Shown here: piece by piece, positions 56,002 to 64,000 of the stretch
Layout of the letters: every line of letters starts with the position of its first letter
How positions within the stretch are numbered: the stretch's first letter is position 1
Assembly: GCF_019175285.1 (NCBI RefSeq)
Contig: NC_056526.1
Coordinates: forward strand, 13,416,920 to 13,480,919
Source of the DNA: Sceloporus undulatus
Taxonomy: Eukaryota; Chordata; Lepidosauria; Squamata; Phrynosomatidae
Reading direction: 5' to 3'
DNA: 64,000 nucleotides
Notes under the pieces: generated by a model
Databases searched by the model: none
Told to the model about the DNA's origin: nothing
What the model saw: only the letters and a program-made list of their open reading frames with translations
Made by a program: the position numbers and the translations under genes

Positions 56002-59000
56002 GTAACCAAGTCTTTCACATCAGTTTATTTGACAATGTCAGCAGTGCCTATAAAATCTCTCCATTATCTAGAAAAGAAATGGGAAAATTGTGGGATAAAG
56101 TTTTTCACTTATTTCTCTGGTTTTCAGCCAAACTGTATAAAGCTGAATGTGAAACAATACGGGGGCGATGGCAATCTGGGGAAAATAACTGGATATAGGA
56201 ATCTCATGAGAGATTAGGTCTCACACGTGTTAACAATATGTGATGCTGGGCACACCTGATCTTGTCTGTTTTCAGAAGCTACCGTATATACTTGAATATA
56301 AGTTGACCTCATGTATCAGTCGAGGGCAATTTTTGGGGACAAAATCATGGATTTTGATATGACCTGTGGATAAATCGAGGGCATATATTGGGGCATGTTA
56401 CAAAAGATCTAAAGGGGGAAACAAAGCACAATTTCCCTCCCTACTTCTCCCTCTCTGGACCTCTCCCAAGGGTCACAGTGTCAGCATGAAAAATGGGGAA
56501 ACTAACCTCAGAGCGCACATACACACACTCTCTCTCCCCCCTCCCTTTACTACCAGGATTTCCAAGGCTCATGCCTTGCAAAATGGTGTACAAACCTCTC
56601 TCTCTTTCTCTTCCCTTCACCCCCAGGATTTCCAAGGCTCATGGAGTGCGAAACAGGGTACAAACCTCTCTTTCTCTTCCCTTCACTCCCAGGATTTCCA
56701 AGGCTCATGGCTTGAAAAACAGGGTACACGCCTCAGCATACTCTCTCCCTCTGCTTTGCCTCACCAACTGTTTGTTAGCTTTGGCTATGAAGGAAGGTTG
56801 ATGGATAAGGTACCTAGAGTGAGAGAGACAGAAGAGAGTGCGGGGACTCAAACAGGGAAGCAAACTCTCTCTCTCTCCCCGCCCCCCTTGTAAACTCTGC
56901 TAGGAAGGAAGGCTGAGGGATCACATACACGAGAACGCACATGGATTCAAACAGGGAGGCAAACTCTTTCTCTCTCTCTCCCCCTTGTAAGCTCTGCTAG
57001 GAAGGAAGGCTGAGGGATCACACACATGAGAACGCACATGGATTCAAACAGGGAGACAAACTCTCTCCCTCCCTTCCTCCTCATCTCCTTTGTCTCATCA
57101 GCTGTTTGTTAGCTCTGACTGCGATGGAAGGCAGAGGGATAAGATGCACAGAGAGAGAAAGAGGAGAGTGCTTATGGGGACTGAAACAGGAAGCTGTTTA
57201 AAGATCCCTGGCTACAAAGGAAGGGTGGGAACTTCTTTTAGGAACTTTATAACCAGTGTTAACTTATTGCCCCATATATAAGTCAACCCATGATTTTGGA
57301 ATCTATTTGGGGCATTAATTTCTCGACTTATAGTGGAGTATATACGGTAAGCATGGTTGGTCTAGTTAATTCTTTGGTGGCTGAGCACTCCACTCTCCAA
57401 GTAGGCTAGGAAAGAATCCTGCTGGAAACTCTGGAGAGCTGTTGCTGCCTGTGATTCTTTAGAAGTCTGAGTAAAGCCAACCAATCACAGCTCTTAGAAT
57501 GCTGACCAGAGGATGGAGATACTAAGGGGAAGAATATAGAAAGAGAGACGGATGTTAACTGGTCAGATAGGGCCATCAAAAATAGAGATAGAGACAGATA
57601 ACAGAGGCCAGTTAGGAATAGAGACTTATGTGGGAGTTGAGAGTGTACTGAAACATTAGGTAAAGACTTCAGGTAAAAATTGTTACTTTGATTGTAACTG
57701 AATTGTTAGAGGAATTGTTAGTAAATAAACCTTTGTTTTGTTGTTCTATACCTATGTCTTGAAATCTTTTATTTAAATGGGTAAAGTAAGAATTGGTCAT
57801 GCATTACCACCTTGAGCCCAACACAGACCATATACTTTTTTTCAGTGTTGAAGTTACTTTAGAGTATAGTTACTAAACCCAGAAAGGGGTTTGGAGCTGT
57901 GGAAATACTGAGTGACAGGAATCCAAGGGTTGGTGTCTGAGTGAACAACTTGGAGATGGGATCTGTTACGCTGCTAGTCACAGCTTTACACTACTGAGAT
58001 GGTTGGGCCAATGGTCTGATTTAGGGGCAAAAGGTGGGCTGCCCCATTTAGGCTGGATTGGGGCCATGACAAACAAACATGTGGCCCCAATCCAGCCAGC
58101 TTCCACCTCAACTAGGAACAGAAAAGATCCACTCCTATTTGGGGTGAAAAAAAGCTGCCCCTTTGTCTCCGGAGAGGTGTGGGGCATCTAAATGCCACGC
58201 CCCCAAGCTGGATAGAAGCCGGCTGGTGTGTAATCACCAGCGTAGCTTTTGTCCGGCTTGGGGGGCATGTCTAAATGCCTCGCCCCCAAGCCAGAGAGAA
58301 GTGAGCTTTACTGGGCCTTCTGTTTCAGCCCTTAGTTTGAGGCAGGTTCCTGTGTTAAACCAGGGATGGGAATCATGTGGGCCTTCAGATGTTGTTTGAC
58401 TGCATTTCCCTGCACCAGCAGCCAATAGTGAGATGTTGCAGTTCAGCAACATCAGGAAGGCCATGTCGAACACTTTTTTTCAAAGTGAGCGGAAAAGAAG
58501 AGGAATGGGTAGGCAACCCTGACCACCCCATAAAGTTTCTGTCTCCTGGAGGATGAGAGGAAAGAGCAGGAGGACTCCTTGCATTGAGTCCTAGTTGGGT
58601 TAACTGCCCAGTGAAAATAAAGAAGACAAATGTTGAAATGTGTACATTCTCCTTCCGCTTTAGTGCTGCAAGAGGAACTTGCTTCTGTTGATAGTGAACT
58701 GCAGGCAGTGGAGCTCCAAGTTCAAGAACTTCTGGAACGTCAGCAGGAACTTCTTAAGAAGAAGACAGTCCTGGCAAAGAAAATAAAACAATTTTCTGAT
58801 ACTGAGAGTGGGAGCAGCAAAAATACTGAATCAGCAGCAGAAAGCTGGAACAAGGAAGGTGTGCAAGATAAGATGCTGTTACATTCACGTCCTTGTGCTG
58901 TCATTTAAATTGTTTGCAAACACTAACATTGAAATATATGTTATAACCAGGTATGGGGTTTTTTGAGTGATCATTACAAAGTTATTTCTAAGTGTGCAAC

Positions 59001-62000
59001 CAACACAATTTTCCTAATAGTTTGGTTATTCTGCTCTTCAAGTTTAAATGAGATTTAAGTACCAAAGTTCATGTGGATGCAGAATAAATATTGCACAGTT
59101 AACATATGTTCAGTTCACATCAAATTCTCATTTGAATCCGATTATTTCCCAGTTAATTTAACAATTAAGTTTGTCCCAGAAATGGCCATCAGTATGTCAT
59201 CCATCCATCCATCCAGAGATAAAAGGAACCCTAAGTTTCAGCTGGTATCTTCACATTTTACTTGACAATGCAGGTGACATACCCAGAAACTTCTAAGTCC
59301 ACTTCTGAAGGAAGTAATAGCTCGCTGACCTTAAGTGATTGTATTCATCTCACAATAAGTTTAGTAGTTGGTTGGGGGCCAAGAAGAGAAAAGGGCAGGC
59401 ACAAGGCAAATGGATACTCCTATTCACTGTGTACAGCTTTCCTTTTGGTTGCTTTAATGGCCCATCATGAACTTATGTGTATCCTGCACTCAGTACTTAA
59501 CATTTTGGGGACTGAAAAGTTACCTTGGTAGAGGTTTTCTAAAACTCCTTTGTAGAATGTGACTTGTCATCTATTTTTCTGTTCTTTGCAATGAATTCCA
59601 AGATGGTTTTAAAATTGCTATTTCTTTTTTATAGATTTTCCATGGTCCACAAAGGTCAGAGATATGTTGCAAAGTAACTTCAAGCTACCCAGATTTAGAC
59701 CTTTGCAACTGGAAACTATCAATGTTACAATGGCAGGAAAAGATGTGTTCCTTGTTATGCCTACGGGTGGTGGAAAGAGTTTGTGTTATCAGCTACCAGC
59801 AGTCTGTTCTGGTGGTATGTACACCAGTTTTATAAGCAAAACAGCACTGATTATACAGTTGGCCCTCCTTATACACAGATTTGCCATGCGCGGATTTGAG
59901 CATACACGCATGGCAAACCCGGAAGTTGTTCCCAATGGCGAACAAAGTCCCCCTCCTCCCCTCCTCTTTTCCCCTTCCTTCCTAACTTCCCTCCCTCCCT
60001 CCTACCTACCTACCTATAACCTACCTACCTTCCCTCCCTCCCATCCTCCCTCCCTCCCTCCTTACCTGGGTCGCCGCGCCGCCGCGGCGTTCTCGCTGCT
60101 GCTGCTGCCACCGCAGCAAAATCCGGGTGCTGCTCCTGGAGGTCAAGAGACCTCCAGGAGCAGCACCTGGAATTTGCTGCTGCCGCGGCGGCAGCAGCAA
60201 GAACACGGCGGCGGCGGCGCAGCAACCCAGGTAAGGAGGGAGGGAAGGTAGGTAGGTTATAGGGAGGGAGGGGGGAAAGAGGAGGGGGACTTTTCTGTCC
60301 AATGGTGGCGCGCATGCACACACACCGCCATTGGACAGAATGGGGCTTGAGCATACGCGGATTTTGACATACGCGGGGGGGTCCGGAACGGATCTCCGCA
60401 TATACCAAGGACCCACTGTACAAGTATTATGTTGCTATGTGGTTGGAGGAGGTAAAATATAAGATAAGTGGTGTTATGGCTAGTGTTTTAATAAGATAAT
60501 TTCTGTATTCCACTGAAATATTTATGCTCATCAGTTTACAAAACGTAAGTTACCTTTGAATCACTCTCTCACTACCTTGAAAAACATGCTCACAAGAATT
60601 TTGCATTCACATACTGTGATGTTGACAAATAGTGTAAACCAGGGAATCATGTTGAAATTGGCCAGTGCACCAAACTAAATTGCATCTTCTTACACCAGTC
60701 TACCACATTCATTAGAAATTCTACAAGCTAATATTTCCCAGTTAAATAAGGACGATCCATAAATACCATTGATGATGGGCTGCATAGTCATGCAGCTTCA
60801 GAACACTTTTCAAGGGCAGACAAATGTAGAGCGTGGGGAGAAGGTTTAGCTATGGATTAAGAACAATCGTTGCCTTAACTCCCAACCAAAGGAATGAAGC
60901 CAGTGCTAAATCAAAGCATAAAATGTGAAGCCAACATCTTATTCTATAGGTTGGAACCAATTTAGGCACATAAAACAGCAGGCCAAACCAGACTTCAGTA
61001 ACCCACGCTCTTTGTGGCAGCTGCTAAACTGAAAGATGGAAGTGCCACATCATCATCATCATCATCATCCTATTTATTTATATCCTGCCTTCCTCCCGGT
61101 ACAGGGACTCAAGGCAGCTAGCAAAATTTAAAACATTCTAAGTTAAAGCAGTATGAAACCTTTAAAATACAACAAGTTTTAAAAAAATTAAACAGTTCAT
61201 ACGATTAAAACATTACATTATTAAAATTTAAAACTCTTTAAAACAAAAACAAAACAGCATCCATGGCAATATGCAAACGCCTGGCTATATAAAAAAAATT
61301 ATCAACTGTCGAAAAGAAAGCAAAGATGGAGCCATCCTGGCCTCTCTAAGGAGGGAGTTCCAGAGATTGGGAGCGGCCACGGAGAGGGCCCTCTCCTTGG
61401 TTCCCACCAAATAAGCCTGAGAGAATTGTGGGACAGAGCAAAGGGCCTCTCCAGAGGATCTCAAGACTTTAATGGGCTCATACAGGGAGATACGGTCCTT
61501 CAAATAACCTGGACTCGAGCAGTATAATGGTCCAAAACCTTTTATTTCTTTAAAAATCCCAACACACATTTTGGGTGGCAGGGAGAGTGAAGAAAATAGT
61601 TTGTAACTGCTAAAATTAGCTTTTTTTAAAACCCAACATAATTTAGCCTTATCACTATTTGGCCTTCTTCAGGGGCTATTATAAAATAGACAAAAACACA
61701 TTTATTATAATTGTGGTATTGAGACAACATATAAACCGCCTATAAAAACACAATTTCTTTAAAATTAAATACAGTGGTACCTCGGGTTACGAAATTAATT
61801 CGTTCCGCGGCTAATTTCGTAACCCGAAAAACCTTCGTAACCCGAATTGCCATAGGCGCTAATGGAAAAAAAGCCGCGGCTCTGCCGCGGCTCCATTGAA
61901 AACAGCGCCGGGGTTTTTTCGTAACCCGAAAAAACCTTCGTAAGCCGAAACAATAAATCCCTATGGGATTTTTTCGTAACCCGAAAAATTCGTAACCTGG

Positions 62001-64000
62001 GTAATTCGTATCCCGGGGTACCACTGTAGTTTCTATTATACATATGAGTATATAGATACCAATTATCAGACATTTCTACAGTTGCAGTCTGCGCTCTCAA
62101 TCAAAGTGGCCTTCTGTTTATGGGAAGGAAGGAAATAAGTCTACCAATGAGTTCATGTTTATGGATTTTTGGAGAAGGCTTCATCAAAGAGAACGAATGA
62201 GAAGACATACAATGTAACCTATCCCCAGAATTACTTAGCTCTGTTTTATCTAGCTGATGCAGTAGATCAAAAAAGTTGTATATAGTCTATAACCATTTAT
62301 TCTAGAATTTTTATATTAAACATTGTATCTCCAAATCTTCATTCAAATCCCCTTTTACATTTCAAAATCCATTCTGCATCTTTCCTCTTTAAATAAATTC
62401 TCTTTTTTATTACTTATCATCTCTAGTACCTAAAAGCATATATCAGTTGCTGAATGTTTTATTTGTTCAAAAGCCCAGTGGTGCCCCTATTCTATTATTT
62501 TCAAATTGAAAAGATGTTCTGATATTATTTTTTGACCTATTGTATCAGCTAGCTTTAACAGAGCTGAGTAACTTTGGAGTCAGCCAGAATAATACTGTTC
62601 TGCATAGCCTTCAGTGTTTGAAATTGTTGCTTTAATTGTTTTAAACTGGATTCTAGGATTGTTTTTAGATTGCTTTTAAGATTTTTTTAAAGAGTATTTT
62701 ATTGTGCTTTAAAATATTTTTATCTTTGTGCTGTTTTAATTGGTTTTCATTTGTTCATCACTTTTGGAGCCCTTGTGGGCCTGGAGGTGGTCCAGAAATA
62801 CTTTAAATAAATAATTGCCATGTGCTAAATGCAATAAGGTGAAATCTTTCCAGGAACTAAGACAAAAGATCTTTTGTTTGTTTGTTTGTTTGTTTTAAGG
62901 TTTCACACTTGTGATATGTCCTCTTATCTCACTTATGGAGGATCAGCTAATGATGTTAGAACAACTTGAAGTTTCTGCAACTTTACTGAATGCATCAAGC
63001 AGCAAGGTATGACTGGATGCCAAACTTGGATATTGGCTCTTGGCATGCTGCCTCTTATTTGAAAGCTGTGTCCATAAATGACTGCAGTTGTTTTTATTTA
63101 TTGGTATGAGTTTTGAAAATTGTCAGTGAAATACAGATTGGCAAGGGAAAAATAATAGTCTTTACAACTTTCTTTACCTAGTGATAACAGATCTAGTTTG
63201 TCTCTTTGTTGTTCAGTTGCACAAAAGATTAAACAGTGTGGAATTCAGTGCTTAATTTCTAAATGGAAATTTCCAACATGGAAATTACACTTTTTGCCTT
63301 GGAAGACAAGCCATATTTTACTTTTTCTGCCCCCAGTATCCCCGAAATTGATGTTGGAATTGCGTCCTGTCTTCATTGTATTTTTTAAAATCTGTTTTGG
63401 AATTTTCCAGCCTCGATTAGGTGTAGGTAGTGCTCTGTGAGCAGTAATAAATTTCATGTAAGGAATAATTACTATAAGACCAGATCAGGCTGGTATTTGA
63501 ATGATTTGGGGCTATGTGGTTGCTACTGTCATAAGAAATTTCAGGTGCTTTCTCATTGGTTGCAGGGAAGTAATTCTCGCCATAATGTGCTCATTGAGAC
63601 TTTGTTAGCAAATAGTTATCATCTTTATATATTTGCAATATGTTTTCCAGTATTTGGCAGAGATTACCTGCTGAGACACAATTCTGGGATTCAACCCATA
63701 ATCAAGAGTCTACTAGGTGCCACTGGAATTTTCTAACATAAGAAGCAGCATTACTATTTATTGTATGCTGTCACTTTCATGCTTTCATGCCTTCAATGTG
63801 TAGTGAGTGTTTTGTCATGCTATTCTTCTTCTGAAATAGGAACATGTAAAATGGGTCCATGCTGAAATGCTGTCCCACAGTTCACAGCTAAAACTCATTT
63901 ATGTGACCCCAGAGAAGATTGCAAAAAGCAAGATGTTTATGTCGAAGCTGGAAAAAGCTTATCAAGCAGGAAGGCTTTCACGCATTGCGGTGGATGAAGT
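55983..64000 (+). CDS. RECQL: ATP-dependent DNA helicase Q1 (RecQ1), 5' part, runs off the window
   Basis: RecQ-family 3'-5' DNA helicase of the nucleus. Coding exons: 55983-56001, 58664-58858, 59635-59814, 62900-63006, 63840-64000 (cut). They join in frame to about 221 of the roughly 650 residues. Visible: MATTLS start; coiled-coil-like N-terminal stretch at about residues 7-50; RecQ Q-motif region FRPLQ at 92-96; Walker A PTGGGKS at 114-120 with Lys119; motif Ia [12 protein letters not shown]; motif Ib [10 protein letters not shown]; and the Walker B DEV(H) box at the very edge. The second RecA domain, the zinc-binding and winged-helix domains lie beyond the window. All introns are GT-AG and phases agree. 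Family function is established; the identity rests on near-identity to RECQ1 as I remember it. Confidence 0.97.
56249..57440 (+). mobile_element. 5S rRNA-derived SINE split by a TA element (RECQL intron 2)
   Basis: Left part cctgatcttgtctgttttca ending GAAGCTA (56275-56281). Right part resumes TAAGCATGGTTGGTCTAGTT (57348 on), then ctttggtggctgagcac. Joined, the order is that of 5S rRNA. Right end degraded. Confidence 0.82.
56282..57347. mobile_element. TA-inserting inverted-repeat element, 1,066 bp, internally expanded
   Basis: Ends CCGTATATACTTGAATATAA and CTTATAGTGGAGTATATACGG, with TA on both sides. Inside, the motif ccaggatttccaaggctcat occurs three times (about 56553, 56625, 56690). A unit with aggaaggctgagggatcac occurs twice (about 56900 and 57002). 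Same family as 24053-24466, but 2.5 times longer through internal repeats. Confidence 0.88.
57968..58335. mobile_element. fold-back element in RECQL intron 2
   Basis: gctggattggggccatgaca is the inverse of catgtggccccaatccagcc across a short loop near 58072. A second motif (cgcccccaagc) appears twice at about 58199 and 58282. Ends are not clear. Confidence 0.6.
58664..58858 (+). CDS. RECQL: RECQL coding exon 3
   Basis: 195 nt from acceptor CCGCTTTAG to donor G|GTGTGC. Codes residues 7-71: [20 protein letters not shown], then a Glu/Lys-rich heptad-like stretch with [12 protein letters not shown], ending AESWNKE. This is the N-terminal coiled-coil region of RecQ1, which has been linked to oligomer formation in the family. 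The acidic, Ser-rich linker after it is less conserved. Confidence 0.95.
59635..59814 (+). CDS. RECQL: RECQL coding exon 4 (Q-motif, Walker A)
   Basis: 180 nt. Codes [16 protein letters not shown], the Q-motif region with [17 protein letters not shown] and the ATP-binding loop [16 protein letters not shown]. Catalytic lysine is residue 119, the same number as in human RecQ1. Acceptor TTTTTTATAG, donor G|GTATGT. Confidence 0.98.
59856..60418. mobile_element. pogo/Tigger-like element with a giant internal hairpin (RECQL intron 4)
   Basis: 563 bp, 41 bp after the exon 4 donor. Ends CAGTTGGCCCTCCTTATACA and TATACCAAGGACCCACTG, with TA at 59854-59855 and 60419-60420. The middle is a long GC-rich inverted repeat (about 60019-60270) not found in the other copies here. 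Confidence 0.88.
60019..60270. repeat. long GC-rich hairpin
   Basis: Arms of about 120 bp around a 4-nt loop (AAGA, 60145-60148). Inner stem GTGCTGCTCCTGGAGGTC against GACCTCCAGGAGCAGCAC. Then a GCN/GCC-rich zone, and outer CCTCC/CTACC tracts pairing with GGAGG/GGTAG. Confidence 0.85.
61060..61580 (-). mobile_element. LINE-like fragment in RECQL intron 4
   Basis: On the minus strand it codes [20 protein letters not shown], a stretch typical of the RT C-terminus of CR1/L2-like elements. Sequence of this kind is common in squamates. Followed on the right by an unplaced retroelement end (ttcttcaggggctattataa). Confidence 0.6.
61772..62026. mobile_element. pogo-like MITE (CAGTGGTACC family), full
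   Basis: 255 bp. Ends CAGTGGTACCTCGGGTTACG and CGTATCCCGGGGTACCACTG, with TA on both sides. Internal repeats of ttcgtaacccgaaaa in both orientations. Confidence 0.9.
62027..62899 (+). other. RECQL intron 4, right part
   Basis: AT-rich. A retroelement tail lies at about 62760-62815 (tttggagcccttgtgggcct, aataaataattg). A TTTG microsatellite at 62874-62893 abuts the exon 5 acceptor. Confidence 0.6.
62900..63006 (+). CDS. RECQL: RECQL coding exon 5 (motif Ia)
   Basis: 107 nt. Codes [20 protein letters not shown] and then [15 protein letters not shown], residues 133-167. Acceptor TTGTTTTAAG, donor AAG|GTATGA. The acceptor directly follows a TTTG microsatellite that acts as the pyrimidine-rich tract. 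Confidence 0.97.
63840..64000 (+). CDS. RECQL: RECQL coding exon 6 (motif Ib and DEVH box), truncated by window end
   Basis: Begins after CTGAAATAG and codes [27 protein letters not shown] and SRIAVDEV. The reading frame is still open at base 64000, inside the Walker B DEVH box at residues 219-222. The rest of the exon and gene lie outside. Confidence 0.96.

Noticed and set aside
56366-56893. 175-aa open frame with repeated ISKAH-type blocks
   Set aside because: The blocks are the translated minisatellite of a MITE. No start context or homology.
58630-58663. Upstream ATG in frame before RECQL exon 3
   Set aside because: It lies in the intron before the acceptor at 58661-58663. The true start is on exon 2 at 55983, confirmed by phase.
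60021-60423. Minus-strand frames of about 130 aa in RECQL intron 4
   Set aside because: They read through the large GC-rich hairpin of a MITE; the mirror-image frames on the plus strand show it is composition.

Overview
The window looks like nuclear DNA of a squamate reptile (a lizard). Its repeats are the squamate mixture: tRNA-derived Sauria/ACA-type SINEs ending in CAA repeats, 5S rRNA-derived SINEs, BovB (RTE) and CR1 LINE pieces, a Penelope-like element, and many short inverted-repeat DNA elements. Genes are few and split by long introns, and there are two short runs of N.

Two real genes are visible, head to head on the right side. GOLT1B (minus strand) has five coding exons between 41960 and 53772. 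They join in frame to 138 codons plus a stop, the length I recall for human GOLT1B. RECQL (plus strand) starts at 55983. Five coding exons are visible, the last cut by the window edge at the DEVH box, so this is only the N-terminal third of the RecQ1 helicase. A CpG-rich stretch at about 53.77-54.16 kb with four CCAAT boxes lies between the two starts and is the obvious shared promoter. The GOLT1B-RECQL pair is conserved in vertebrates.

Layout: 1-38.5 kb holds no gene I can support. It contains SINEs, CR1 ends, a 2.25-kb Penelope-like element with a GIY-YIG domain and a hammerhead ribozyme fold (6.2-8.45 kb), a broken non-LTR element (17.3-19.6 kb), two hAT-type elements with 8-bp target duplications (16.4-17.0 and 28.3-28.7 kb), an inverted array of about 150-bp units around a GC-rich core (29.9-31.4 kb), and BovB 3' ends. 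38.5-42 kb is nearly repeat-free and is probably the GOLT1B 3' UTR. 42-53.7 kb is GOLT1B with inverted-repeat elements in its introns. 53.7-64 kb is the promoter and the RECQL 5' part. RECQL introns carry a BovB fragment, a 1.07-kb element nested inside a 5S SINE, and an element with a very long GC-rich hairpin.

The two genes act in unrelated processes (ER-Golgi transport and DNA unwinding/repair); they are linked by the shared promoter, not by pathway. I found no operon-like, CRISPR or tRNA gene features. The notable material is repeat architecture: several nested insertions here fix target-site duplications and the relative order of events directly from sequence.
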